A stretch of 64,000 nucleotides of DNA from an uncultured Roseibium sp. GTDB lineage: Bacteria > Pseudomonadota > Alphaproteobacteria > Rhizobiales > Stappiaceae. Positions within the stretch are counted from its first letter, which is position 1. Each line of letters begins with the position of its first letter. Below the pieces are notes generated by a model. It ran no database searches. It saw only the letters and a program-made list of their open reading frames with translations, and was not told the DNA's origin. Positions 1-8,808 of the stretch are shown one piece after another. The position numbers were made by a program, and so were the translations under genes. Location: assembly GCF_947499295.1 (NCBI RefSeq), contig NZ_CANMNP010000001.1, positions 124,001-188,000 of the forward strand. The letters run 5' to 3'.

Positions 1-327
1 TTACTGACAAATCTTCCAGGCGCGCACAACAAGCCGGTTAGAGAGAACCTGCTGGCCGCCAAGGGACTTACTTATCCGGTGTTAACGAACTCAGGACCCA
101 AGGGCGGCGCGGTCGCGGCCCTCGCCGCGGGCCGACCTTCTCCCATTGTCTTCATCGACGACAGCCCAACCAACCATAGTTCCGTGAACGCCTCCCTGCC
201 CTCGTCCATTCAGATCCAGTTTATCGCCGACCCGAGGTTCCTGACCTCAATGACACGCGAAGAGCATGTTGATCTGCTGACAGGGGATTGGCAGGAGACG
301 GAAAGCTTTATCAGCAGTATTCTGTAG
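1..327 (+). CDS. HAD-like conserved protein, C-terminal part only
   Basis: The reading frame is open from the first base, so this is the last 108 residues of a longer protein and its start lies outside the window. The fragment contains the segment [13 protein letters not shown], in which an Asp-Asp pair after a hydrophobic strand resembles the metal-binding motif of HAD-superfamily phosphatases, preceded by a glycine- and alanine-rich helix. It ends with an acidic [10 protein letters not shown] region. I do not recognise a specific enzyme, and the HAD assignment rests on one motif. dinB follows 50 bases downstream on the same strand, so the two could be cotranscribed. Substrate and role cannot be stated. 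Confidence 0.6.
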   Translation, partial: LLTNLPGAHNKPVRENLLAAKGLTYPVLTNSGPKGGAVAALAAGRPSPIVFIDDSPTNHSSVNASLPSSIQIQFIADPRFLTSMTREEHVDLLTGDWQETESFISSIL

Positions 328-377
328 CCGGCGAAAACCAGATAGCTTGGCCCACAGCTTCCGCACCAGAGATATCC

Positions 378-1688
378 ATGTCGACGGACGTCACGCGATC
401 AACCACCGAGGCTCCCGCTCTTTGCAGAGACTGCGGCACCCGTCCGTCTGCGGATGTGAACCGGTGCCCGACTTGTGGAAGTCCGAGGCTCGTCAAGCAT
501 TGCGAGCTTGACCTGCTGTCCATTGCTCATATTGATTGTGATGCCTTTTATGCTTCCATCGAAAAGCGTGATAACCCGGAACTTCTTGACAAGCCGGTGA
601 TCGTGGGCGGCGGTCAACGCGGTGTTGTTTCGACCTGTTGTTACATTGCGCGGATATACGGTGTGCGTTCAGCCATGCCGATGTTCAAGGCCCTGGAAGC
701 CTGTCCGGATGCAGTCGTCATAAAACCGAATATGGAAAAGTACTCCAAGATCGGAAAGGAAATGCGAGAGCGCATGCGTGCCCTCACCCCGTTGGTCGAG
801 CCGCTGTCCATCGATGAAGCCTTTCTCGACCTTACCGGAACGGAGCGCTTGCATCGGGCAACACCTGCAGAAACGCTCGCCAAGTTCATTCGGGAAATTG
901 AAGAAGATATCGGTATCAGTGCCTCAGTAGGCCTGGCACCGAACAAGTTTCTGGCGAAACTTGCCTCGGACCTCGAGAAACCGCGCGGATTTTCGGTGAT
1001 CGGCGCGGTGGAGGCCAAATCCGTGCTGTCAGACATGCCAGTGGGCCGGATTTGGGGTGTCGGCAAAGTTTTTCAAAAGAAACTTGAAAAGGATGGCATT
1101 CGGACAATCGGTCAACTGCAAACGATGGATTCTGCCGATCTCGCGCGTAAGTACGGCTCCATAGGATTACGTCTGGCTCATTTGTCTCAGGGCGACGACA
1201 GCAGATTGGTGAAGCCCCAGCGGGGAGCCAAAAGCGTATCGACCGAAACCACTTTCAGAACGGACATTTCCAGCTTCGAGACCCTTCGCCCGATTTTGCG
1301 CGATCTTTCTGAAAAGGTCTCGGCACGTCTCAAGAAATCGGATTTATCCGGGCGAGGCATAACTTTGAAGCTCAAGACGGCGGACTTCAAGACGATCACC
1401 AGGGCCCGCCATCTGACAGACCCGACCCAGCTGGCAGACAGGATCTTCTCTGCCGGTGTTTCATTGCTCGAAAACGAGACGGACGGCAGGCGTTTCCGCC
1501 TGATCGGCATTGGTGTCAGCGATCTGGAAACAGCCGACAGGGCTGACCCTCAGGACCTGCTGGACGAGTCGGCCGAACGGCGCAAAAGCGCTGAACGTGC
1601 CGTCGACCGGCTCAGGGACAAATTCGGCAATTCGGCTGTTGAACTCGGACTGACGCACGCGGCCAAGGCTTCCAAGGAAGGCAAATAG
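378..1688 (+). CDS. dinB: DNA polymerase IV (Y family) with N-terminal zinc-ribbon-like segment
   Basis: Error-prone translesion polymerase acting on stalled replication forks. Catalytic carboxylates are visible in [16 protein letters not shown] (about residue 50) and [11 protein letters not shown] (about residue 150); [15 protein letters not shown] is the usual Pol IV finger/palm segment, and the thumb and little-finger domains follow to residue 436. Before the polymerase core, residues 16-38 carry two CxxC pairs (LCRDCG and RCPTCG), a putative zinc ribbon that I recall in some rhizobial DinB proteins but that E. coli DinB lacks. I chose ATG 378 because the open frame upstream overlaps the preceding gene and shows no family similarity. 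No canonical QLxLF clamp-binding tail is obvious at the C terminus. Convergent with eipB. Confidence 0.93.
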   Translation: MSTDVTRSTTEAPALCRDCGTRPSADVNRCPTCGSPRLVKHCELDLLSIAHIDCDAFYASIEKRDNPELLDKPVIVGGGQRGVVSTCCYIARIYGVRSAMPMFKALEACPDAVVIKPNMEKYSKIGKEMRERMRALTPLVEPLSIDEAFLDLTGTERLHRATPAETLAKFIREIEEDIGISASVGLAPNKFLAKLASDLEKPRGFSVIGAVEAKSVLSDMPVGRIWGVGKVFQKKLEKDGIRTIGQLQTMDSADLARKYGSIGLRLAHLSQGDDSRLVKPQRGAKSVSTETTFRTDISSFETLRPILRDLSEKVSARLKKSDLSGRGITLKLKTADFKTITRARHLTDPTQLADRIFSAGVSLLENETDGRRFRLIGIGVSDLETADRADPQDLLDESAERRKSAERAVDRLRDKFGNSAVELGLTHAAKASKEGK

Positions 1689-1712
1689 CCTGAGGACTGC
1701 GACCTCGCGCGC

Positions 1713-2585
1713 CTATTGGCACTCCGTCTCGTCATAGAGTTCCAGGGACGTCATCGTGCCCTGAATTGTGAAGTCGCCGTAGTCCAGTTTCAGATGGCCA
1801 CTGATACCGTTCTCATAAAGCCAGAAGGAAAGCTGGTAGACCGGAAGAAGTTCGCCGGATGCATCGTCCGTACTAGGGTCGAAATAGGCAACTGTCACCG
1901 GCCAATAATTCATACCGGACAGCGGAGCATCGGCACTACTGGAATTCGATTTGACCGAGTTGACCGCTTTTGTGCCGATCACAGACGTCGTGGCATAGAC
2001 CTTTTCGCCTGTTTCCGCGCCATCATAAATATCGGCAGCGACGAAACGGATGCCGTCCTTCGCAGACTTCATGACCGACAGGAGGTGCTCGGTCGGGAAC
2101 AGTACTTCGTTGCTTATTTCTAGGGACTTTTCGGAAGGTTGTTTCAGCTCAACCTTTTTCGCATCCGCTCCGGCATGTGCGGTGCCCCGCGTTTCCTCGA
2201 CAAGTTTCTGGTCGACATATGTCTTGGACAGAAACTGGTAGCTCTCCGCTTCCGGTTCTTCAAAGGAGGTGGTTTGCAGATCGGTGATCTGAGATCCGCC
2301 GCTGGTGTCTTGAAACTCGGTCACAAACCGGAAATTGACGCTATAGCCTTCACAGGCATTTCCTGAAAAGTCATAAACCATGCGGCCCGAGAGCCCGGCG
2401 ATACCAGACTGCTCTTCCGTGTCTCCAAGTTTCATGTCGTAGACGGCCCTGTGAGGGACCAGTTTTGTCCCGACTGGCGCCGCACCGGCAGCAGCTACAG
2501 GTGTCGCACCAAGGATCCCGGAAAGGAGCAGCAAAGTGGCGGCTCTGGACGAAAAATTCACGACAGTCTGCATCAAGAACCTCAT
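1713..2585 (-). CDS. eipB: EipB-family (DUF1849) periplasmic cell-envelope integrity protein
   Basis: A 290-residue exported protein with an N-terminal signal peptide (hydrophobic stretch RAATLLLLSGILG, Ala-rich cleavage region near residue 32). The mature part begins LVPHRAVYDMKL and has the beta-rich layout of DUF1849. Two cysteines are present, in GNACEGY (about residue 78) and in the C-terminal DETEC. In the Brucella homologue EipB, a spiral beta-protein needed for envelope integrity, two equivalently placed cysteines form a disulfide. The function is taken from that family. It is divergent from the RidA-family gene, with 273 bases between them that hold a 7-bp inverted repeat. Confidence 0.85.
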   Translation of the reverse strand: MRFLMQTVVNFSSRAATLLLLSGILGATPVAAAGAAPVGTKLVPHRAVYDMKLGDTEEQSGIAGLSGRMVYDFSGNACEGYSVNFRFVTEFQDTSGGSQITDLQTTSFEEPEAESYQFLSKTYVDQKLVEETRGTAHAGADAKKVELKQPSEKSLEISNEVLFPTEHLLSVMKSAKDGIRFVAADIYDGAETGEKVYATTSVIGTKAVNSVKSNSSSADAPLSGMNYWPVTVAYFDPSTDDASGELLPVYQLSFWLYENGISGHLKLDYGDFTIQGTMTSLELYDETECQ

Positions 2586-2858
2586 GTTTCACCGACGGTT
2601 CGCTGGCCGCCAGTGCGTTTGCTCCATCATATTCGGGAAACGGTGCATTTCGCTATAGTGAATGCACAAATCTGCACGAAACTTGTGTGCTGCACATTCG
2701 GTTCTTAGCGTTTCGGTCCGTTGCGGCTCTGCAATTGCAGTTTGTTTCCTTGCAATTTGCCACCATTCACATCGTGGAATTTTGATCTTGTGCCGGTCGC
2801 CAAATTGAGCGAAGACACCGCGACAAACAACCGGATCGAAATCCTGCGGAGACATTTC

Positions 2859-3326
2859 ATGAGCAGCACCATTGAAACACGGCTCGCGGACCTTGGCGTA
2901 ACACTTCCAGAAGCAGCTGCGCCTGCCGCCAACTATGTGCCTTTCGTAAAAACGGGCAATCAGCTGTTTGTGTCCGGGCAGTTGCCGATGAGTGCAGGCA
3001 ATATCGAAGTCACCGGCAAGCTGGGAGACGGACTGGGTGTTGACGAAGGCAAGCATGCTGCAAAACTTTGCGCCATCAATTTGCTTGCTCAGGCAAAAGC
3101 GGCCACCGGTGATCTTGAGAAGGTCGTCCGTCTTGTCAAGATCGTCGGGTTCGTCAATTCGACCGGCGAGTTTGCAGACCAGCCACAGGTCATCAACGGT
3201 GCTTCGGATTTCCTCGTGGAAGCCATGGGTGACAAGGGCCGCCACGCCCGCTCCGCGGTTAGTGCCGCCTCCCTGCCCTTTGGCGCTGCCGTCGAGATCG
3301 AAGCCATCTTCGAGATTGTCGACTAA
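2859..3326 (+). CDS. RidA/YjgF/YER057c/UK114-family protein
   Basis: A 155-residue cytosolic protein of the RidA superfamily, whose best-known members hydrolyse reactive enamine/imine intermediates made by PLP enzymes. The sequence has the longer form common in alphaproteobacteria: an N-terminal helix, then NQLFVSGQLPM, a central DLEKVVRLVKIVGFVNST and the C-terminal SAVSAASLPFGAAVEIEAI. The canonical deaminase arginine sits in an R-x-x-x-x segment, but here the loop reads GRHARSAV, so deaminase activity is plausible but not certain. The start at ATG 2859 has GCGGAG just upstream. It is probably cotranscribed with the phosphodiesterase gene 41 bases downstream. Confidence 0.88.
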   Translation: MSSTIETRLADLGVTLPEAAAPAANYVPFVKTGNQLFVSGQLPMSAGNIEVTGKLGDGLGVDEGKHAAKLCAINLLAQAKAATGDLEKVVRLVKIVGFVNSTGEFADQPQVINGASDFLVEAMGDKGRHARSAVSAASLPFGAAVEIEAIFEIVD

Positions 3327-3367
3327 GTCTCAGTTTACGCCCAAACGCCGAAGCGGTATTTCAATTC

Positions 3368-4141
3368 ATGTCTCCCGATCTTGAGGCTATTTTCGCCCGT
3401 CCAATCGCCCATCGTGGCTTTCACGATGTGGATAACGGCATTATGGAAAACTCACCCTCTGCGGTGCGGGAGGCAATGGACAGGTCCTTCGGCATCGAAG
3501 TCGATATTCAGGAGACCGCTGACGGCGAAGCGCTGGTTTTTCACGACTACACACTGGATCGGCTGGCCGAAGGATCTGGAAAAGTCGTCGACTTCAGTTC
3601 GAAGGCACTCGAAAAGATCCATATGAAAACGGGGACCGACAAGCTTTGGCTGCTTCAGGATCTTTTTTCGCTCGTCGAAGGCAAAGTTCCGATTGTTGTC
3701 GAAATCAAATCGCTGATGCGCCGTGATGCTCAGGGCGATTTTGTGCGCCACGTTGTCGATCAGGTTGCGGCCTACAATGGGCCGGTTTGCATAAAAACCT
3801 TCGACCCGGACATGCTTTCGATAGCACGCAACCACAATCGGCAGGTTCTACGTGGCATTGTCGCCGACGGTGCGGAACCGGGACGCACTTATGTGAGCTA
3901 CAGCCGTGTTGACCGGTTTATTCTGCGTCATCTTCTTCACGCGCCGCGCACACGCCCGGATTTCATATCCTATGGTGTCAAAGACCTTCCGAAAGCGGGC
4001 CCCAGCCTATTGCGGTCTGTTTTCAAACTTCCGCTCATGTGCTGGACCGTGCGCACACGCGAACAACGCGAGATCGCAGCGCGCTATGCAGATCAAGTTG
4101 TCTTCGAGGGGTTCGACCCCGATAAAAGCCTCGGGATTTGA
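3368..4141 (+). CDS. glycerophosphodiester phosphodiesterase (GDPD family)
   Basis: Cytosolic enzyme of 257 residues that hydrolyses glycerophosphodiesters to glycerol-3-phosphate and an alcohol. All GDPD signatures are present: HRG at the start of the barrel (AHRGFHDVDNG, residues 15-25), MENSPSAV, the metal-binding GIEVDIQETADGE, FHDYTLDRL, and VVEIKS further on. It lacks a signal peptide, so it is like the cytosolic UgpQ rather than the periplasmic GlpQ. It lies between the RidA-family gene (41 bases upstream) and a FemAB-like gene (84 bases downstream), all on one strand. Substrate choice within the family cannot be read from sequence. Confidence 0.9.
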   Translation: MSPDLEAIFARPIAHRGFHDVDNGIMENSPSAVREAMDRSFGIEVDIQETADGEALVFHDYTLDRLAEGSGKVVDFSSKALEKIHMKTGTDKLWLLQDLFSLVEGKVPIVVEIKSLMRRDAQGDFVRHVVDQVAAYNGPVCIKTFDPDMLSIARNHNRQVLRGIVADGAEPGRTYVSYSRVDRFILRHLLHAPRTRPDFISYGVKDLPKAGPSLLRSVFKLPLMCWTVRTREQREIAARYADQVVFEGFDPDKSLGI

Positions 4142-4225
4142 CTTCAAACTGACTTAAGCTCTTGCACCGCAAAAAGGCAGCGCTACATTTTGATCAAGGT
4201 TTCAAACTGTGGTTTTTTTTAACGT

Positions 4226-5539
4226 ATGAGCTCCACTTCCACCCAAGGCGGCGACAGTCCTGCAGATGCCGGACAAGCCATTACCTTGCGCATCTTGTCT
4301 TCTTTGAAGGATGTTTCTCGAGAGTCTTGGGACCGGGTTGCAAATCCAGGCTGGAAGCTTTCAGGGCGCGGGTCCCTGACGACAGACGACGACTGCAAAT
4401 CACTCAAGGACCTGTCCGGCGTGTTGGCCAGGGAGTTTGAACCAACTTCTGAAGAAACGTCGTTTAATCCTTTTCTTTCTTACGATTTTCTTGAAGCGCT
4501 TGAAAGTTCAGGATGTGCCACAAATGCGACCGGCTGGATGCCCCGGCACATGTTGCTTCAAGATGAAAACGAGACTGTGCTTGGCGCAGTGCCGGCTTAT
4601 CTGAAGAGCCATTCACAAGGTGAATATGTGTTCGACCACGGTTGGGCGGATGCTTTTTACCGGGCCGGTGGCGACTACTATCCCAAGCTCCAGATTTCCG
4701 TTCCCTTCACTCCAGCAACAGGAAGACGGTTTTTGACCGGACCGGGTGTCAACCGGGAAGCCGGGCTTCAGGCCCTGGCAGCAGGTCTGGTTCAGGTTTG
4801 CCAGAAAACCGGCGCATCGTCCGTTCATGCGACCTTCCTCTCGAAGGGAGAATGGGACACTTTGGGTGACCTTGGATATCTTCGTCGCACCGACCAGCAG
4901 TTTCACTGGGAAAATCACGGATACGAAGGCTTTGAAAGCTTCCTTGCGGACCTGGCATCGCGCAAACGCAAGGCGATCAAAAAGGAGCGTAAGGAAGCCC
5001 TTTGCGCTGATGGCATTGAAGTGGAATGGGTCACAGGGTCGGACCTCACCGAAGCCCATTGGGACGCATTTTACGAATTCTACCTGGATACCGGGTCTCG
5101 GAAATGGGGCCGGCCCTACCTCAACCGAGACTTTTTTTCACTGATCAACGAACGGCTGGCAGAGCGCACGCTGCTGGTTCTTGCAAAGCGGCACGGTCGA
5201 TATGTTGCAGGTGCACTGAATTTCATCGGCTCTGAAACCTTGTTTGGAAGACACTGGGGATGCACGGAGCATCATCCCTTCCTGCATTTCGAACTCTGCT
5301 ACTATCAGGCCATCGACTTCGCCATCGCCAAGGGCCTGAAACGGGTCGAGGCCGGGGCGCAAGGCGCGCACAAGCTCGCGCGCGGCTATCTTCCGGCAAC
5401 GACCTATTCGGCGCACTGGATCGCGCATGAAGGTCTTCATGATGCGGTCGCAGATTTCCTGGAACATGAACGCCGTGCTGTCGAACGGGAAAACGAAGCG
5501 CTTGCTGACCATGCCCCGTTTAAGAACCGCCCCGTTTAA
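4226..5539 (+). CDS. FemAB-like GNAT-fold acyltransferase (DUF482/PF04339 type)
   Basis: A 437-residue cytosolic protein of the FemAB-like GNAT family that databases often label peptidoglycan-biosynthesis-like. Recognisable parts are NPFLSYDFLEALESSG (about residue 90), YVFDHGWADAFYRAGGDYYPKLQISVPFTPATGRR split around residues 130-165, RKRKAIKKERKE, the WGRPYLN motif and a final HWGCTEHHPFLHFELCYYQ/AQGAHK region. The enzymatic reaction of this subfamily has not, to my knowledge, been established, so only the fold is asserted. It is the last gene of a same-strand run after the RidA-family and phosphodiesterase genes. Near its 3' end, AAGAACCGCCCCGTTT is followed by a near-copy of the same bases. 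Confidence 0.85.
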   Translation: MSSTSTQGGDSPADAGQAITLRILSSLKDVSRESWDRVANPGWKLSGRGSLTTDDDCKSLKDLSGVLAREFEPTSEETSFNPFLSYDFLEALESSGCATNATGWMPRHMLLQDENETVLGAVPAYLKSHSQGEYVFDHGWADAFYRAGGDYYPKLQISVPFTPATGRRFLTGPGVNREAGLQALAAGLVQVCQKTGASSVHATFLSKGEWDTLGDLGYLRRTDQQFHWENHGYEGFESFLADLASRKRKAIKKERKEALCADGIEVEWVTGSDLTEAHWDAFYEFYLDTGSRKWGRPYLNRDFFSLINERLAERTLLVLAKRHGRYVAGALNFIGSETLFGRHWGCTEHHPFLHFELCYYQAIDFAIAKGLKRVEAGAQGAHKLARGYLPATTYSAHWIAHEGLHDAVADFLEHERRAVERENEALADHAPFKNRPV

Positions 5540-5587
5540 GAACCGCGAAGTGACCTGAAGAGAAAGAAGCAACGGCTCAGTCCCCCA

Positions 5588-6439
5588 TCAGAATGTCAGG
5601 CGCATTTCCAGCTGTTCCAGAAGGTCTTCAGCACCGGCCCTGTCCAGCAGGGCATTTGTTGCCATGTCCGACCTGTCTACATTGACGAACACAAGCTGTT
5701 CATTGTCGACAGCTTCGGCAGCAGCTGCGAGCAAGGCCCCACCGACACCTTTTCTGCGCTGGTCTTTCCTGACAACGAGCTGCGCAACCGAGCCGTCACG
5801 ATAAAAAGCGACCCAACCCAAGACCTCTCCGTTGGCACGGGCGGAAATTGCCTTGCTCTTTCCGGCCAACGCACTCAGGGCTTTCTTGCTGTTTTGTGGT
5901 GTCGGCTGCCAATCGAAAAAGGCGGTTTCCTCGGAGGGAAGCGCAGTGATCTCAATCGGCCGCAAGTCCCAGCCAGCAGATGAAACCTCAATCCCTGCTG
6001 TTGAAAACTTGCAAACACGAAGTCTTCTTCCGGTTTGAAAACCCGCGTTTTCATAGGCTGCGACCGCCTTGTCGTTGGTGCTGATTACTTCAAGCTGCAT
6101 ACCGGACGCACCCTCCGCGGCAAGCTGACCGGAAACCACTTTTAGAAGCTGTGCGAACAGACCTTTGCGCCGATATTGTGGCTGTGTTCCAACGGATAGC
6201 GTATAGGTGCCACCTCCCAAATCCGGGTTCGGGGCGGATGAAAACCAGAACGCTGCGATTTCATCATTCGTCCTTGCGATAAAAGAGTGTCTGGATGAAA
6301 ACCCGCGTTGTTTTTGAAAATCTGTGAACTTTTCAACACTCAGATGAAGCGGGACGACATAGTCGGAAAACGCCATGTTCATGGCCTCGCAAAGCAGGAT
6401 CGGCTCAATGTCGGCGCAGTTGGAAATTTCAAGTGACAT
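5588..6439 (-). CDS. GNAT-family N-acetyltransferase with two GNAT domains
   Basis: A 283-residue protein with two acetyl-CoA-binding GNAT modules. The first (residues about 1-150) contains LSVGTQPQYRRKGLFAQLL, the R/Q-x-x-G-x-G/A pyrophosphate-binding loop, and EVISTNDKAVAAYENAGF. The second (about 155-283) contains VAQLVVRKDQRRKGVGGALL followed by VNVDRSDMATNALLDRAG. The N-terminal start MSLEISNCADIEPILLCEAMNMAFSDY split over residues 1-27 is typical of tandem GNAT proteins. The acceptor substrate is unknown. It is convergent with the FemAB-like gene, and 247 bases without a recognised gene separate it from the ABM-domain gene upstream. Confidence 0.88.
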   Translation of the reverse strand: MSLEISNCADIEPILLCEAMNMAFSDYVVPLHLSVEKFTDFQKQRGFSSRHSFIARTNDEIAAFWFSSAPNPDLGGGTYTLSVGTQPQYRRKGLFAQLLKVVSGQLAAEGASGMQLEVISTNDKAVAAYENAGFQTGRRLRVCKFSTAGIEVSSAGWDLRPIEITALPSEETAFFDWQPTPQNSKKALSALAGKSKAISARANGEVLGWVAFYRDGSVAQLVVRKDQRRKGVGGALLAAAAEAVDNEQLVFVNVDRSDMATNALLDRAGAEDLLEQLEMRLTF

Positions 6440-6686
6440 TTTGTGTGACTGGTGCCCCTAAAAGCGGTCCATGATTGCGGAATTCAGTTCGACGACGTGG
6501 CAATGATACGAGATATCCGGCCCCTTCGAACCCTACAACTCGCGCGCGCAAGGCAAATGCACTTTGTTCTCAAAGAGCCGTTCCAATTGACTGAATTGAT
6601 CCTTGAATCCAGTCACAGCGCTGTTTGCGTTGATTAAGGCATTGGTTTTCCGCTTACGCAGAAGGCAATTCGGGTCGCTTCTTGTC

Positions 6687-7007
6687 CTAGTCGAAGCTTT
6701 CTGCAACGTCATACATGACCGGCTCAAAGCTCTTGCAAAGTGCGCTTATTCTACGGTTGCGCTCCCGCATTTCCTGCGTGCGCAGCATGGCGAGAAAGTC
6801 TTCTCGTTTGCGCCATTGGGAGTAGTTGGCAATACGTGTTTGAGCATCATTGACATGAAGACCGGCGCCGATGAAGCCCGGTTGGTGACGGATGAAATTC
6901 TCGTAGGCTTCCTTCAACTCGTCCAGAAGATCGAAACAAGTTCCCGGCGTCATTTCAAACGTGGTGATCACGGTCTGGCAGTCCTTGCCACTTGAAATCT
7001 CTGGCAT
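6687..7007 (-). CDS. antibiotic biosynthesis monooxygenase (ABM)-domain protein
   Basis: A 106-residue small protein with the ferredoxin-like ABM fold: VITTFEMTPGTCFDLLDELKEA forms the first strand and helix, and PGFIGAGLHVNDAQTRIANYSQW followed by a FLAMLRTQEMRERNRRI helix is the family's standard pattern. Members include cofactor-free oxygenases and heme-degrading enzymes. No heme ligand set is evident, so the activity is undefined. The gene lies 70 bases downstream of the OxyR-like LysR gene on the same strand and may share its transcript. Confidence 0.82.
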   Translation of the reverse strand: MPEISSGKDCQTVITTFEMTPGTCFDLLDELKEAYENFIRHQPGFIGAGLHVNDAQTRIANYSQWRKREDFLAMLRTQEMRERNRRISALCKSFEPVMYDVAESFD

Positions 7008-7077
7008 CGTTCTTCTCCCGTATTCGCGTCGCCGAAAAGGCTGGCATGTTTTGGATGGCCCGGCAACAAGGAGAACG

Positions 7078-8013
7078 TTATTTGCCCGGCACCTCCACCC
7101 CTTTCACATTCATTGCCTCAACCGCCATAAGCGCAAGCTCCAGCAGAGTTTCGAAATGAGCCGTTCTCGAGCTGCCGCGCCGCCAGACGAGATACATGTG
7201 CCTGAGCATGGGAAGATCCTCGACTTTCTTCAGAAGCAAATCGGGCTCCTTACCGAATTCCGAAGCAATGTAGGCTGCCGGAAACAGCGCCAGGCCCATC
7301 CCCATTGACGTCATTTGCCTCAAGGCATCGAGGCTCGTTCCCTCGTATTCTTGCCGAAAATCCGCCCCGGCAGCACGTGCAAGCGCCTGAACATCGTCAT
7401 GGAGACGGAACCCTTGGCTGAGAGACAGCAGCTTTTCATCACGCAGCATTGCAGTCGGAACAACATCAAGACCGGCCAGTGGATGCGATTTTGGAACCGC
7501 GAGCGAAACGTCCTCGTGACAAAGGACCCGTTCCACAAGCTGATTGCTGGGCGATATGTCCGGCGTGATGACGCAATCAAGTGCACCAGAGGCGATCCCC
7601 TCTTCCAACAGGTTGGGTCTGTCCTCGCGAATATAGAGTTCAAGCCCCGGGTAGTCGCGTTTTAGAATCGGCAGGAAGTGGGGCATGAAGTAAGGACCGA
7701 AAGTGGGAGACACTCCCAAGCGGATCAATCCACCAAGGTTGGACCGTCCGGCCTGTGCCGCCGTCACAATTTCGTCTAGGTTCTCCAAGGCCTGCCGGGC
7801 AAGAGGCAGGAGGTTCTCTCCCGCAGCCGTTAGGCTGATATTGCCTCCTCCCCGTTCCAGCAAGATTGCCCCAAGCTGATCCTCCAAGAGCTTGAATTGT
7901 GACGATAAAGTCGGCTGAGAGACATTGCACTTCTCTGCCGCTTTGCCGAAATGCATCGTCTCTGCAAGCGCGATGAAATACTCCAATTGACGCGGTGATG
8001 GGCGGAAGCTCAT
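7078..8013 (-). CDS. LysR-type regulator, OxyR-like but without the redox cysteines
   Basis: A 311-residue LysR regulator: winged HTH at residues 5-64 (ECNVSQPTLSSQFKLLEDQLG region), then an OxyR-like sensor domain with GLIRLGVSPTFGPYFMPHFLP. The sensor resembles OxyR, which has its peroxidatic Cys in GHCLRDQAM; here the matching segment reads GFRLHDDVQALARAAGAD, so both redox cysteines are replaced (by Arg and Ala). Peroxide sensing by disulfide formation is therefore unlikely. An automated name such as hydrogen-peroxide-inducible activator would be misleading. It is divergent from the 61-residue DUF465 gene; a LysR-box-like ATACA-N5-TGTAT lies 38 bases upstream of its start. Confidence 0.9.
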   Translation of the reverse strand: MSFRPSPRQLEYFIALAETMHFGKAAEKCNVSQPTLSSQFKLLEDQLGAILLERGGGNISLTAAGENLLPLARQALENLDEIVTAAQAGRSNLGGLIRLGVSPTFGPYFMPHFLPILKRDYPGLELYIREDRPNLLEEGIASGALDCVITPDISPSNQLVERVLCHEDVSLAVPKSHPLAGLDVVPTAMLRDEKLLSLSQGFRLHDDVQALARAAGADFRQEYEGTSLDALRQMTSMGMGLALFPAAYIASEFGKEPDLLLKKVEDLPMLRHMYLVWRRGSSRTAHFETLLELALMAVEAMNVKGVEVPGK

Positions 8014-8051
8014 CTGGCCCTCGCATTCTATAGTTTTTTTCTATCGATTTA

Positions 8052-8066
8052 ATACAAACAATGTAT
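8052..8066. promoter_or_regulatory. candidate LysR box
   Basis: ATACA-AACAA-TGTAT is a perfect 5-bp inverted repeat that fits the T-N11-A rule for LysR-type operators. It sits 38 bases upstream of the OxyR-like gene and 72 bases upstream of the divergent DUF465 gene, the usual position for an autoregulatory site. Binding is inferred. Confidence 0.45.
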
Positions 8067-8138
8067 TTCTTCTATTTCGCCTTGTCACCATATCATTGTT
8101 GTCAACGAAGCAACCGAAGCGAAATGGAGAGATAGGCG

Positions 8139-8324
8139 ATGTACAACCGGTTGAAATCCTTGCGCAGCCAGCACAACACTCTTGATTCCCTGATCCGCCG
8201 CGAAGAGTTGCACCCCTATCCGGACACTCAGCACATTCGATCATTGAAGAAATTCAAGCTTCGCCTGCGTGACGAGATTAGCCGTATCGAGGGCGCTCTC
8301 AGCGCAAGCCGCCTCGTTTACTAG
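8139..8324 (+). CDS. YdcH-like small protein (DUF465)
   Basis: A 61-residue basic helical protein. The pattern LRSQHNTLDSLIRREELHPYPD, then IRSLKKFKLRLRDEISRIEG, matches DUF465/YdcH, whose members are predicted antiparallel helical hairpins of unknown function. The start is the ATG after GGAGAGATAGGCG, a good ribosome binding site. A second small gene follows 37 bases downstream on the same strand and ends at a strong terminator, so the pair looks like a short two-gene transcript. Confidence 0.8.
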   Translation: MYNRLKSLRSQHNTLDSLIRREELHPYPDTQHIRSLKKFKLRLRDEISRIEGALSASRLVY

Positions 8325-8361
8325 TTTGCAGTAGCTGCATCACTTTCAAGGAAATACGACG

Positions 8362-8562
8362 ATGAACCCGTTCTGGCCGTTCATGACTTTACCTGCAACG
8401 CAACCGCCTCTCTCCAGACAGAGTCGGTTGCAGGACCTCAACGCTCGGATGACGTCCTTCCTTTCGGAAAAGCAGGCGTCGGGCACCTCATGCCCCCAGG
8501 TGCTCGACAACATCAAGACCGCACGGTCTGAAGTCCAGCGCGAGATGGCCTCACGCACCTAA
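8362..8562 (+). CDS. small hypothetical protein
   Basis: A 66-residue protein that I do not recognise. It has a hydrophobic N-terminal patch (MNPFWPFMTLP) and then a polar, probably helical body ending VLDNIKTARSEVQREMASRT. Support for a real gene comes from context: AAGGAAA lies 8 bases before the ATG, the gene follows the DUF465 gene by 37 bases, and it is followed by a small hairpin (8569-8589) and a Rho-independent terminator. The opposite strand is also open here (8346-8558), but without a ribosome binding site or matching context. Confidence 0.55.
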   Translation: MNPFWPFMTLPATQPPLSRQSRLQDLNARMTSFLSEKQASGTSCPQVLDNIKTARSEVQREMASRT

Positions 8563-8614
8563 AGCCCCTCCGGACTTCCGCGGTCCGGAAAGAGCGCCCC
8601 AACAGCTGGACCAA

Positions 8615-8648
8615 CCCGCCCGCACCGGCCTCGCGGGCGGGTTTTTAT
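8615..8648 (+). terminator. Rho-independent terminator
   Basis: CCCGCCCGC and GCGGGCGGG form a perfect 9-bp GC stem around a 9-base loop, followed directly by TTTTTATTT. It ends the transcript of the two small genes at 8139-8562. Confidence 0.9.
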
Positions 8649-8808
8649 TTGCTGATCCGCACGCAAGCTGAACCAAAATCATTCAGCTCAACCGCCAATC
8701 TTCGACTCAAACCAGAGCTTCTTTTTTTTCAAAAAGCGACGATTTTTCCGACCGCATTTCGTTGAGAAATTGAGTCTGTTTTTCGGCACAAATCATTGAA
8801 AGATATAT

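Noticed and set aside
2589-3245. 218-codon minus-strand frame opposite the RidA-family gene
   Set aside because: The RidA-family gene on the plus strand is complete and well started; the opposite translation has no family pattern.
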